Positions 42,898 to 51,934 of a stretch of DNA of 64,000 bases are shown here, piece by piece. The stretch comes from Ignavibacteriales bacterium UBA1304 (lineage in GTDB: Bacteria; Bacteroidota; Ignavibacteria; Ignavibacteriales; Ignavibacteriaceae): NCBI GenBank assembly GCA_002307295.1, contig DBTY01000017.1, positions 62,001 to 126,000 on the forward strand. The letters run 5' to 3'. Both the position numbers and the translations under genes were made by a program. Positions within the stretch are counted from its first letter, which is position 1. Every line of letters begins with the position of its first letter. The notes beneath the pieces are model-generated. The model made no database searches. It had not been told where the DNA came from and saw only the letters and a program-made list of their open reading frames with translations.

Positions 42898-44301
42898 ATG
42901 TATTCAAATAGAAAAGCTTTACATTTTGCGAGATTTATCAGCGACATAGTTCTGCTCGTCGTTTCGTATAATTTGGCTTTGTACTTGGTTAAATTTGACT
43001 TCCAGTTCGTCCTAAAACATCAGGATGTTCCCGCCATTCTGTTCTGTTTATCTGTTGTCTGGTTCTATTCTTCCAGAATTACTAGCCTTTATGATGATTT
43101 TAGAACTAAGGACTTTAGCTTTGAATTAGTCCCTATAATGAAAAACGTAATTACTCAGGCTGTAGCGAGTATTATTATCTTATTCTTGTTAAAAGATTGG
43201 GACTATTCGCGTTCTTTCGTCTTTTTGTTCTCCGGGTTTCTATTCCTTTCTGTTGCTATTCAAAAATATTTATACAGGAAGATTTTTGAAGAACTGAGAC
43301 GTAATGGAAGAAATACAAGAGCGATGCTTATTATTGGCGGCGGAGAAGTTGGCATTAATTTTTATAATTCAATAAATGATTACAAACAGGCTGGTTATAA
43401 TATCCTTGGCGTATTAGACGACAAAAAGGTAAGTTATTTTGGTGAAAAATATCTCGGCACAATAGACGCTCTTAATTATGTGCTCTCTCATAACCACGTG
43501 GAAGAAGTTGTTGTAGCTCTGCCAAATTACGCTTCGCAAAGATTGGAATATGTGGTTAATACTTGCAGGAACTATGCTACAAGAGTTAAAATAATTCCAG
43601 ATTATTTTAAGTTCCTTTCCGAACAATATGAAGTAGATAAAATTGACCGTTATACAATAATTTCATTACGAAAAGAAACTGTTAACGAACTACATTGGAG
43701 ACTGCTGAAAAGAGGATTTGATATTGCATTCACGCTTATGGTTTTTGTATTTGTTTTTAGCTGGCTTTTACCTTTGCTTACAATACTTCAGCTGATTTTA
43801 AATCCAGGTCCAATTTTTTATAAAGCAATTAGGTGGGGACGTAACGGCGATAGTTTTTACTGCTATAAATTCAGATCAATGAAGATGGCTATAGCCGGAA
43901 GCGCTAACACCGGAGTTCATCACTGTACTGATAAAAACGACTCCAGAATTACCGGATTTGGACGGCTGCTTAGAAAGCTTAATCTTGACGAATTGCCTCA
44001 GTTTATTAATGTCCTTAAAGGCGAGATGTCGATTGTCGGTCCAAGACCGCACGACGAATTAGAAAATATTGAACTGAAAAGCAAGATTAAATCATATATG
44101 CTTCGCCACTTAGTTAAACCTGGCATTACAGGTTGGGCTCAGGTAAACGGTTTCCGCGGCGGCACAAAAGATATGAACCTGATGAGAAAACGTACAGAAT
44201 GCGATTTATGGTACCTTGAAAACTGGTCGTTCTGGCTTGATATTCAGATTATCTTTTTAACGGTTTGGAGAATGATTAAAGGCGATCCTAACGCTTATTA
44301 A
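42898..44301 (+). CDS. Undecaprenyl-phosphate sugar phosphotransferase (WbaP/WcaJ type)
   Basis: The 467-aa protein is a polyprenyl glycosylphosphotransferase. Four N-terminal membrane helices (about 10-125) come first, then a Rossmann-like middle domain (AMLIIGGGEVGINFYNSI), a fifth helix (about 280-300) and the catalytic domain: RWGRNGDSFYCYKFRSM, GRLLRKLNLDELPQFINVLKGEMSIVGPRPH and VKPGITGWAQVNGFRGGT. It transfers the first sugar-1-phosphate to undecaprenyl phosphate and starts repeat-unit synthesis. It is transcribed alone or with wzi from the sigma-54 site. Confidence 0.93.
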   Translation: MYSNRKALHFARFISDIVLLVVSYNLALYLVKFDFQFVLKHQDVPAILFCLSVVWFYSSRITSLYDDFRTKDFSFELVPIMKNVITQAVASIIILFLLKDWDYSRSFVFLFSGFLFLSVAIQKYLYRKIFEELRRNGRNTRAMLIIGGGEVGINFYNSINDYKQAGYNILGVLDDKKVSYFGEKYLGTIDALNYVLSHNHVEEVVVALPNYASQRLEYVVNTCRNYATRVKIIPDYFKFLSEQYEVDKIDRYTIISLRKETVNELHWRLLKRGFDIAFTLMVFVFVFSWLLPLLTILQLILNPGPIFYKAIRWGRNGDSFYCYKFRSMKMAIAGSANTGVHHCTDKNDSRITGFGRLLRKLNLDELPQFINVLKGEMSIVGPRPHDELENIELKSKIKSYMLRHLVKPGITGWAQVNGFRGGTKDMNLMRKRTECDLWYLENWSFWLDIQIIFLTVWRMIKGDPNAY

Positions 44302-44353
44302 AACCATTTGCAAAACTAAAGTATGATTCTGACATTTTATTTAATTAATTTTT

Positions 44354-44393
44354 CCCGTTATTAAAATTTGTTAATTTTGGTAACGGGTTTTTT
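44354..44393 (+). terminator. Strong terminator just ahead of the Wzi gene
   Basis: CCCGTTATTAAAATT (44354-44368) pairs with AATTTTGGTAACGGG (44373-44387) through 13 Watson-Crick and two G-T pairs. The loop is 4 nt and six T follow. It ends only 11 bases before the wzi start codon, so it also occupies the leader of that gene. Confidence 0.8.
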
Positions 44394-44404
44394 ATAGGAT
44401 TTTT

Positions 44405-46111
44405 ATGATAAGAAAGACGCTTATTCTATTGGCGTTCATTTCAGCAATTTCTTTTGCACAGACTAATTTTGTCCCTGTGTGGAGCAGCGTTTATACTTTT
44501 CTGGATAAGATGACTGTGAAAGGGATTATTAACTCCAATGAGTTTTCTAAACCGCTTTCGCGAAAAGAAATTGCGGGATATTTGGATAAAATATCAGCCG
44601 GCAAGGATAAGCTTAACAGCCTCGAAAAAGAAGAGTTGGATTTTTATTTACGCGATTATTTGGATTTGCTTCAGCAGTCTGCTGCCTTAAAACAAAGTAC
44701 TAAATCCGCCGAAAAATCGGATTATACTTTTGTAAAAGACACTACTGGAGGGAATAACAACGTCTATGTTAGCGCCGAACATCCGCAGATAAAAGAGAGA
44801 TGGCATTTATTCTCTTATAGCGATTCTTTGTTTCAGGTAAGTTTTAATCCTATTTTCGGATTAACCGCCAATAATATTTATAAAGAGACCCAGCTCCGAC
44901 GTTATTGGGGTTTCAGCGCGTATGGAAACATCACAAAAAATTTCAGTTTCCAAATGGATTTTAGAGATAACTGGGAAAAAGGGGATCATCTAAATAAGTT
45001 TCATCAGTTCAGTCCGGATGAAGGGCCGAGCATTGTTGTCGAAAAACCGAACTCCATCGAATATAATATGACCAATGGAGCAATGCTTTATTCTAACGAC
45101 TGGCTAACTATAGGCGGAGTAAAACAGACTTTTAATATGGGAAGCGGTTATAGGGGGCAGCTAATTATGTCTAGCAAAGCTCCTTCATTTCCAGCAATTT
45201 ATATGAAACTTAATCCTGTAAAGTGGATACAGTTTTATTATATGCACGGATGGCTGTTATCAAGAGTATTGGATAGCGCTAATCAGTATTTATCTCAAGT
45301 GCCTGGCAAGTACAAGGAAGTTGAACGCGGCAAATATATAGCTCTTCATGCTGTACAGATTAACCCTTATGATAATGTCTCTGTTTCTCTTGGCGAAACT
45401 ACTGTTTATAGCGATATTGGCCCATATTGGGGATATTTTATTCCGTTTCTTATGTTCCGCTCAGTCGAGCATATGTTTGTAGGAGATAGAGTCGGAGACG
45501 TCGGCAATAACGGATCTATGTTTTTAGACGCCTCCTATCTGCCTTATAAAGGACTTAAATTATACGGCTCATTTTATATCGACGAATTTTCTTTAACAGG
45601 CGTCCTAAAAGGAGATAGCCAGCGGAACCAAACCGGATATACTATTGGTTCGACGGTATATGATTATGTAGTCCCTAATTTACTTACGCGTATCGAGTAC
45701 ACAAAAATAATGCCCTGGGTTTATTCAGATTGGGTTCAGACTCAGACCTATAAAAATGCGGATTACTTAATGGGGCATTACATAGGTCAGAATGCAGATC
45801 AGTTTTTTATTCAGTTTGAGTATCAGCTCAAGAGAGGGCTTAACCTAAAACTCTGGGGCGAGATTGTCAGGCAGGGAGGAATGGATTCCGTTAAATACCA
45901 GTACATGCAGGGCGGAAGAAGCTTTTTATATGGTCTGTTAAGAAAAGAGAAAAACATCGGCGTAGAAGCCTCTTACGAATTTATGCACGACTTAATCGCT
46001 AAATTATCCTTAAAATTCTCCGACGTTACGGACGAAGACAAAACACGCACGCCTTCGTATATGCTTGGCAAATTATCGTCGTTTGGGATAACAGTTAATT
46101 ACGGAATGTAG
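44405..46111 (+). CDS. wzi: Wzi-family capsule assembly outer-membrane barrel
   Basis: The 568-aa protein has a signal peptide (MIRKTLILLAFISAISFA|Q), an N-terminal helical part (VPVWSSVYTFLDKMTVKGIIN, with SRKEIAGYLDKI) and a long barrel with alternating strands that ends in SSFGITVNYGM. This agrees with the Wzi (Caps_assemb_Wzi) family, which anchors capsular polymer at the surface. A terminator lies 11 bases upstream and another 55 bases downstream. Its presence implies capsule rather than free O-antigen. Confidence 0.88.
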   Translation: MIRKTLILLAFISAISFAQTNFVPVWSSVYTFLDKMTVKGIINSNEFSKPLSRKEIAGYLDKISAGKDKLNSLEKEELDFYLRDYLDLLQQSAALKQSTKSAEKSDYTFVKDTTGGNNNVYVSAEHPQIKERWHLFSYSDSLFQVSFNPIFGLTANNIYKETQLRRYWGFSAYGNITKNFSFQMDFRDNWEKGDHLNKFHQFSPDEGPSIVVEKPNSIEYNMTNGAMLYSNDWLTIGGVKQTFNMGSGYRGQLIMSSKAPSFPAIYMKLNPVKWIQFYYMHGWLLSRVLDSANQYLSQVPGKYKEVERGKYIALHAVQINPYDNVSVSLGETTVYSDIGPYWGYFIPFLMFRSVEHMFVGDRVGDVGNNGSMFLDASYLPYKGLKLYGSFYIDEFSLTGVLKGDSQRNQTGYTIGSTVYDYVVPNLLTRIEYTKIMPWVYSDWVQTQTYKNADYLMGHYIGQNADQFFIQFEYQLKRGLNLKLWGEIVRQGGMDSVKYQYMQGGRSFLYGLLRKEKNIGVEASYEFMHDLIAKLSLKFSDVTDEDKTRTPSYMLGKLSSFGITVNYGM

Positions 46112-46166
46112 CAAAAACAGAGTAAGATTTTAATTAAATAAGTCTTAGATTTATTATCAAATTTTT

Positions 46167-46220
46167 AACGCATCATTCAGTATAAATTATAAATTTTCTG
46201 GGTGATGCGTTCTTGTTTTT
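46167..46220 (+). terminator. Terminator after wzi
   Basis: AACGCATCA (46167-46175) pairs with TGATGCGTT (46203-46211). The inner bases CAG and CTG extend the stem past a 2x2 bulge. CTTGTTTTT follows. Confidence 0.75.
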
Positions 46221-46269
46221 AGGGGTTTGGCGACATAGTCAAACTGCCACTTATTAGTTACTATGGCAA

Positions 46270-46292
46270 ACCTATGGCAGTCTGCCATAGGT
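46270..46292. repeat. 11-bp arm pseudo-palindrome (operator-like)
   Basis: ACCTATGGCAG and CTGCCATAGGT flank one central base. A further CTATGGCA half-site lies just upstream (46261-46268), and overlapping sequence has GG-N10-GC spacing. It is likely a dimeric protein site or a short hairpin. Confidence 0.6.
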
Positions 46293-46396
46293 CTCAAGCT
46301 AACTCCTTATATAATATGCGTTTATAAGCGTAATAATTATTGCCCATGTCCCTTTTAAGCAAGAGGTCGGCGCTTCGCGCCTAATGCTCTTATTTA

Positions 46397-46435
46397 CAAA
46401 GACCATCAAAATTACTTTTTGATGGTCTTTGTTTT
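46397..46435 (+). terminator. 15-bp-stem terminator of an unidentified transcript
   Basis: CAAAGACCATCAAAA (46397-46411) pairs perfectly with TTTTGATGGTCTTTG (46417-46431), followed by TTTT. No gene ends nearby on the plus strand; the closest, wzi, already has its own terminator. Confidence 0.75.
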
Positions 46436-46735
46436 AAATATAAAGCAATACCTTCAATATAATCGGAAGATTTCATTTTAAGATCAAAATCTCACAATAT
46501 AGACTTAATATTGAAAAATTGGAGATGTATAAGGTAAATTAAATACTTACCTGCAATTTGCTTCTCTACAAAAAGGACTAAACATAAAATTGAATTGATT
46601 GCAATTGGAAAAAAAATTTCCACAGAGGATATTTCTCCTATAGTTGGAATAGTCCGAAGTAAATGTAAAATGGCCGCTTAATAAAAACGCATTTTTTATA
46701 TTGACTGCGATATGCTTGAAAATAAAAATTAACTT

Positions 46736-47692
46736 TTACCATTCGCTATACTGATAACCAAAAAGAGCGGCATAATCTGGGTTTATATAGAATTTATTTG
46801 TAGTAGCGCATTTCATTCCAAAAACCCCTATACCGCCTGCGACATTTGAATAAACTGATTCGTCAACTCTTACTGAAAAACGATCGCTATATCCGTATAT
46901 GCTTGCATAATAACTTGAAAGATTTGGGTCAAATTCCAAAATCTGTAATGACATCCAGTAAAGTTTAAATTTACTTTTATCGCTTTCGCCGTTTGAAAGT
47001 CCCGCAACTACAGTATCAATAGCCGCATAATCAAAGGCTATTTCTTTTTCATATTGACTTGAAGGATAAACGGCTTCGTAGGCCCCATTTTGTTTTATAA
47101 ATTTTACAGGAATTTTTTTTGAGAGAAATGTTTCAACCCCATTTATCATTTCAGAATAATAAACCGAAAATGAAGCAAAAAACATGTCGTTTGTTTTATT
47201 AGTCGGCCATGATATTTTGAAAGAACTTCCCCATAAAAAATGGCTCATTTTTGTCGTAAATCCGCTGCCAAAAGCGTAAGAATAAACCAGATATAATTGG
47301 TTCAGACTTACAGCATTTGCCGTTAAAACAGTTCCATCCTGCAACACTGCTGTTATTGTAGCTTTTTCGTTTGGTTTTATTAAATCAATAATATTCGAGT
47401 ACACCGACCTGGATTCGTTGCGATATCTTGTTTCCGGAAAGTCGTAAGTATGGCTATTTGTTTGAAGAGTAACTTTTGCTTTTACCGCCGGCTCAATTGA
47501 AAATTTAGAAGGATCGTATCCGTCAATATCATAAACGCGCGAAATATATACGTCGGAATAAAAGTCCGATGGCGAAAAAACCGCATATAAAACATATTTA
47601 TCCGCAATATCAGATTTAGGCGAAAAATCTTCGCTGCATGAAAAGAACAATACCGAAATAACAGCAAAAGCAAAGTATAACAGATATTTCAT
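46736..47692 (-). CDS. DUF4249-like lipoprotein
   Basis: A GAGGAAAT site decides the ATG at 47692, giving 318 aa. The lipoprotein signal ends in ISVLFFSC. The mature protein is beta-rich. A carboxypeptidase-regulatory-like first part (VLYAVFSPSDFYSDVYISRVYDIDGY) and the end motif VRVDESVYSNVAGGIGVFG match the DUF4249 family of Bacteroidetes, often near TonB receptors. No receptor gene is in this window. It likely acts on the inner face of the outer membrane. Confidence 0.75.
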   Translation of the reverse strand: MKYLLYFAFAVISVLFFSCSEDFSPKSDIADKYVLYAVFSPSDFYSDVYISRVYDIDGYDPSKFSIEPAVKAKVTLQTNSHTYDFPETRYRNESRSVYSNIIDLIKPNEKATITAVLQDGTVLTANAVSLNQLYLVYSYAFGSGFTTKMSHFLWGSSFKISWPTNKTNDMFFASFSVYYSEMINGVETFLSKKIPVKFIKQNGAYEAVYPSSQYEKEIAFDYAAIDTVVAGLSNGESDKSKFKLYWMSLQILEFDPNLSSYYASIYGYSDRFSVRVDESVYSNVAGGIGVFGMKCATTNKFYINPDYAALFGYQYSEW

Positions 47693-47907
47693 ATTTCCTC
47701 GGCGCAATTTCAAAATAGATTTGGAAAAAAGTATATGAAATTACTTATTTATTTGTAACCTTTCAAGAAAGAATTTGTAATCAGCATAGATCAAATTATC
47801 TTTTATTTTTCATATAATTAAAAATAATTATTAAATTTATCGTTTAAATATTATTGGGTTACGCATTTCATATATAGCAATTAATATAAAAATTTATTGA
47901 GCCTGGA

Positions 47908-48684
47908 ATGAAAAAATTTCTAATAGTTTTACTATGTTTAATATCTCTTGCCGGTTGTAAAAAAGCAAACGTCAACGAACCTGTAACGCCCGCAAACCCA
48001 AGCGAAACGCATACAATAAAAACTATTCAGGAGGGCGAATTAACCATATATAATATTGATGATTTGGGAATTACTATTGTAAAAATTCCCAGAATATCTT
48101 CGTACATATATCAAAAAGCTACAACAAAAAATATAGAAGAGCTTGCGGTTGACAGCTCCTTTACTTTATTGGTCAATGCATCTTATTTTGATAGGGGAGT
48201 CAACGGCTGCACGCATTCCGGTTATTTGAAAATTAACGGCTCTAAAATAGAAAACACTATAAAAGACAGGCAGCTTAACAGATTATTTGCTTATGACAGC
48301 AAGAACAACATAGTTAAGAATTATGCTGTTGAAGATATCGACTCGACAACCGCTTTTGATTTAGCATTTCAGACCGGACCTCAGATAATTTTAAATGGGA
48401 AAATAGATTCTGCGTCAATAGATGAATCAATTAACGGGAATGAGTACAAAATCAGGACGGCTTTTGCTACTGTAGATAATAAGAATTTTTATGTGATTAT
48501 AGACAGACATGAAATTACTTTAAAGGAATTAGGCAGATTGCTTTTAACTTTTAATATATTTAAAGGAACTGTAAACGTTATAAATTTTGACGGCGGCCCA
48601 TCAACTGCTTTATACGTTAAAAATCAGCCCAACACAAGTTACTCGGTTACCAGCCATTTGCCTCTGTTTATTGGCGTAAAATAA
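47908..48684 (+). CDS. Phosphodiester glycosidase (NAGPA-like) lipoprotein
   Basis: The 258-aa protein has a lipobox (LLCLISLAGC). The mature part shows the PF09992 pattern: LLVNASYFDRGVNGC, FDLAFQTGPQIILNGK, YKIRTAFATVDNKNFYVII and VINFDGGPSTALYV, with conserved Asp and Gly-Gly. Enzymes of this fold remove GlcNAc-1-phosphodiester caps from glycans. It may trim phosphodiester-linked glycans in the envelope. It is divergent from the DUF4249-like gene. Confidence 0.82.
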   Translation: MKKFLIVLLCLISLAGCKKANVNEPVTPANPSETHTIKTIQEGELTIYNIDDLGITIVKIPRISSYIYQKATTKNIEELAVDSSFTLLVNASYFDRGVNGCTHSGYLKINGSKIENTIKDRQLNRLFAYDSKNNIVKNYAVEDIDSTTAFDLAFQTGPQIILNGKIDSASIDESINGNEYKIRTAFATVDNKNFYVIIDRHEITLKELGRLLLTFNIFKGTVNVINFDGGPSTALYVKNQPNTSYSVTSHLPLFIGVK

Positions 48685-48959
48685 CCGGGCGCCGGATTCT
48701 ATTAAGTAATTCGGGTTTTACTGTAAATAAATCTATGTTTGCGGCGTATGTTTTAAACATCCCTTAATTTTTACATGTCTAAGGATTAAATAAAAAAGTA
48801 TTTTCTCTTATGCTCTTAAAACTGAATATTTAGTTTGTTAAATTTTAGTTCAATGCGGCGGGTTTAATTGCTAACAAATTTAAGCCGTAAAACAATTAAA
48901 CTCAAAGAGAACAAGGTTTTATGTCAGATGTTTTTTTCTGACAAATCTTCGGAGGTTTA

Positions 48960-50552
48960 ATGATTACGAAGATAAATATATTTGCAACGTGCGTTTTATT
49001 TTTTTTAATTTCATCCGTTCAGATTTTTCCGCAATGGACAAGAGACGACCCGCCTCAAAACGGCAAAATTAAAGCCAACAATTTTATTGACGAACTCGTC
49101 TTTGATAAGCTTAGCAAAAAGCATATAACTCCTTCGCCAGTTTGTTCCGACGAAGTTTTTTTGAGGCGCGTATTTCTTGGCGTAACAGGAGCTCTGCCCG
49201 CCAACAAGGAGGTTCGCTCGTTTCTTGCTGATAAAAATCCAGACAAAAGAAAAATCCTGATTGATAAACTGCTTGCAAGCGACGAATTTGCCGATTACTG
49301 GGCTATGAAGTGGAGCGATATTCTGCGCGTAAAAGCGGAGTTCCCAAGCAACCTCTGGCCTGTAGCTGCGGAAGCATATCACAGATGGATAAGAACCTGT
49401 ATAGTTCAAAACATGCCTTACGATAAATTTGCTTATGCTCTTTTAACTTCAAGCGGAAGCAATTTCAAAACGCCTCAGGTAAATTTTTACAGAGCCATGC
49501 CTAAAAAAGATCCGCTTTCAATTCTTAACGCAGTCGCTTTGCCGTTAATGGGTTCGCGCGCGCAAAAATGGACTGACGAAGAACGGTACGGAATGGCGGT
49601 TTTTTTTGCAAAGGTCGGTTATAAAAACACGCAGGAATGGAAGGAAGAAATTGTTTATTTCAACGAAGAGGGGAAATTCTTAAATCCCAAAACTGGAAAG
49701 CCGCAGGAGCTGACTTTTTTAGATGGCGAACGCGTTTCGTTATCCCCGGGAAAAGATCCGCGCGAAGCGTTTGCTAACTGGCTTATTTCTCCCGATAATA
49801 AATGGTTCGCAAAAAACGTCGTCAACCGCATCTGGTATTGGCTTATGGGCAAAGGAATAATTAACGAGCCGGACGATATCCGCCCCGATAATCCCGCGCA
49901 GAACGAAAAGCTGCTTGCACGTTTAGAAAAAGAACTTATAAAAAATGACTACGACTTAAAAAGCATTTACAAAGCTATTCTTAATTCCAACACATTTCAA
50001 TTATCATCGCTTCCAACCGATAATAACCAAAACTACGAGGCTGATTTTTCCCATTACTATGTCCGTCAGCTAAATGCGGAAGTTTTAATTGACGCCATTG
50101 ATAACATAACAGGAACGGGGGAGCCGTATTCAAGTCTTACTCCCGAGCCATATACATATATACCCGAAGATGAAAAAACGGTTAGCCTTGCCGACGGCAG
50201 TATCACAAGCCCTTTTTTGGAAATCTTTGGCCGGCCGCCGCGCGATACAGGATTTGAATTGGAAAGAAACAATGCTCCAACAATACAACAGCGGCTCCAT
50301 TTATTAAACTCTACGCACATCCAGAAAAAGCTGCAAGGTAGCCAGACAATTAAAAATATAATTAGCGCAAACAAAAACATTAAAGACATAATAATAAATC
50401 TGTACATAAATATTCTTTCGCGCTATCCAACGCAGGCAGAAGGCAAAACGGCGGAAAATTATTTTACTGTAGTTAATAAAAACAAAACTGAAGCCGCGGT
50501 CGATTTGGCGTGGGCTCTAATAAATACAAAAGAGTTTTCATTTCAGCATTAA
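48960..50552 (+). CDS. Secreted DUF1549/DUF1553 protein
   Basis: The 530-aa protein has a signal peptide (ATCVLFFLISSVQIFP). DUF1549 covers about 40-180 (EVFLRRVFLGVTGALPANKEVRSFL; YWAMKWSDILRVK; YHRWIRTCIVQNMPYDKFAYALLTSSG) and DUF1553 covers about 260-500 (FANWLISPDNKWFAKNVVNRIWYWLMGKGI; PTIQQRLHLLNSTHI). These domains abound in Planctomycetes, usually with a cytochrome c part that is missing here. It is the first gene of a three-gene operon with a DUF1501 and a PPC-domain gene. Confidence 0.87.
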   Translation: MITKINIFATCVLFFLISSVQIFPQWTRDDPPQNGKIKANNFIDELVFDKLSKKHITPSPVCSDEVFLRRVFLGVTGALPANKEVRSFLADKNPDKRKILIDKLLASDEFADYWAMKWSDILRVKAEFPSNLWPVAAEAYHRWIRTCIVQNMPYDKFAYALLTSSGSNFKTPQVNFYRAMPKKDPLSILNAVALPLMGSRAQKWTDEERYGMAVFFAKVGYKNTQEWKEEIVYFNEEGKFLNPKTGKPQELTFLDGERVSLSPGKDPREAFANWLISPDNKWFAKNVVNRIWYWLMGKGIINEPDDIRPDNPAQNEKLLARLEKELIKNDYDLKSIYKAILNSNTFQLSSLPTDNNQNYEADFSHYYVRQLNAEVLIDAIDNITGTGEPYSSLTPEPYTYIPEDEKTVSLADGSITSPFLEIFGRPPRDTGFELERNNAPTIQQRLHLLNSTHIQKKLQGSQTIKNIISANKNIKDIIINLYINILSRYPTQAEGKTAENYFTVVNKNKTEAAVDLAWALINTKEFSFQH

Positions 50553-50573
50553 TGAATAATGAGGAACTGATAA

Positions 50574-51920
50574 GTGAACAAAAATAAAATATCCTCTTCA
50601 TTTGGACAGAACATAACCAGACGCGAAGCTCTCCGATACGGTTTGCTAGGTTTTTCCGGACTGGCGCTTGCAGGCATGTTTCCTCTGCGCGCCGCGCCTG
50701 TTACAAAGCGCGCAAAAGCCAAAAGCGTAATACAAATATGGCAGTGGGGCGGCCCCTCGCATCTTGATACTTTTGACCCAAAGCCTGAAGCAGGATACGA
50801 TTATTGCGGTCCTTTTAACAAACCAATTGAAACAAATGTAAAAGGCATTCGTATTTGCGAACTGCTTCCATTAACCGCAAAGCAGGCGGATAAGTATTCC
50901 ATCATCCGCAGCATGACGCACGGAATTAACGCGCATGAAACCGCGGCTTATGTAGTTCAAACCGGATGGAAGCCTGAAGACGGATTTGTGCACCCCTGCG
51001 CAGGCGCGGTGGTTTCTTTTGAAAAAGGATACGACGCAGGCTATAAAGGTTTAACGCCTCCTTACATTGTTGTTACTAATCCGCAGGGACGATTTTCAGA
51101 AGCGGGATTTCTCGGCTCTAAATATAAACCCTTTGCAACCGGGGGCAATCCTAACAGCGAACCCTTTACAGTAGAAGGAATTGTTACGCCCGGCATTACA
51201 AAACAAAGGCAGATGGACAGGCGGCAGCTTTTAAACCAGCTTGATGGTTTTGCCAAAAAGCTGAACGGTAATTCCTTTGTTGACTTAGCGCTGAACTCCG
51301 AGCAAAGCGCATATGAATTGATATTAGGAAATTCCGGGAAAGTTTTTGATCTTTCGGCTGAAGATCAAAAACTGCGAGATAAATATGGCAGAAACTCTTT
51401 TGGACAATCGTGTCTTCTTGCGCGCCGTTTAGTTGAGGCGGGCGTTCCATATATTACAATTAATTATCCGGGCTGGGATACTCATAAGCAAAATTTTGAA
51501 ACAATGCGAACCAAACTACCAGAATTCGACAAAGGCTTTTCTTCGCTCTTGCGGGATCTTGCAGATAAAGGATTGTTGGATTCTACAATCGTCTGGTGCG
51601 GCGGCGAGTTTGGCCGAACCCCTAAAATTGCATGGGAAGAACCCTGGAACGGCGGGCGCCACCATCACGGACAGGTTTTTTGTTCTGTTGTAGCGGGAGG
51701 CGGTTTTAAGCCGGGACATGTAGTCGGTTCCTCAAATTCCACCGGAACCGAAGTAGCCGATCATCCTGTTTATCCGTGGGATTTGCTTTCCAGTATTTAC
51801 CAGCTAATGGGCATAGCTCCGGAAGAGACGCTCCCACATCCGCAGGGACTTAAAATTCCCTTAACTCCTCCCGTCGCTGAAGGAATTAAATACAGCGACA
51901 GCCTGAAAGAAATAATGTAA
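50574..51920 (+). CDS. DUF1501 alkaline-phosphatase-superfamily protein with Tat signal
   Basis: The 448-aa protein starts at a GTG behind GAGGAAC. The N-terminus has twin arginine NITRREALRYGLLGFSGLALAG, so it is exported folded. The catalytic-type region starts VIQIWQWGGPSHLDTFDPKP, and TINYPGWDTHKQN, IVWCGGEFGRTPKI and NGGRHHHGQVFCSVVAGGG carry Asp/His metal-ligand candidates. DUF1501 has a sulfatase/phosphatase fold, but no substrate is established to my knowledge. It is coupled to the DUF1549 gene 21 bp upstream. Confidence 0.87.
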   Translation: MNKNKISSSFGQNITRREALRYGLLGFSGLALAGMFPLRAAPVTKRAKAKSVIQIWQWGGPSHLDTFDPKPEAGYDYCGPFNKPIETNVKGIRICELLPLTAKQADKYSIIRSMTHGINAHETAAYVVQTGWKPEDGFVHPCAGAVVSFEKGYDAGYKGLTPPYIVVTNPQGRFSEAGFLGSKYKPFATGGNPNSEPFTVEGIVTPGITKQRQMDRRQLLNQLDGFAKKLNGNSFVDLALNSEQSAYELILGNSGKVFDLSAEDQKLRDKYGRNSFGQSCLLARRLVEAGVPYITINYPGWDTHKQNFETMRTKLPEFDKGFSSLLRDLADKGLLDSTIVWCGGEFGRTPKIAWEEPWNGGRHHHGQVFCSVVAGGGFKPGHVVGSSNSTGTEVADHPVYPWDLLSSIYQLMGIAPEETLPHPQGLKIPLTPPVAEGIKYSDSLKEIM

Positions 51921-51934
51921 GCGAATAATTTTAT

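Larger units (their letters stand above)
46221..46735. other. Gene-free stretch with pseudo-palindrome and hairpins
   Basis: No gene is supported. It holds a near-perfect 23-bp palindrome (46270-46292), a small GGCGC-ttc-GCGCC hairpin (46369-46381) and a strong terminator (46397-46435). Together these could mark a small RNA gene of about 140 nt on the plus strand. The rest to 46735 is plain AT-rich sequence. Confidence 0.4.

Noticed and set aside
46264..46279. Third sigma-54 promoter
   Set aside because: The spacing fits, but the -12 half is TGGCA instead of TTGCA and it is part of a palindrome, so the match may be accidental.
49011..49409. 132-aa antisense ORF
   Set aside because: It is a shadow of the DUF1549 gene on the opposite strand, with no ribosome site or family pattern.
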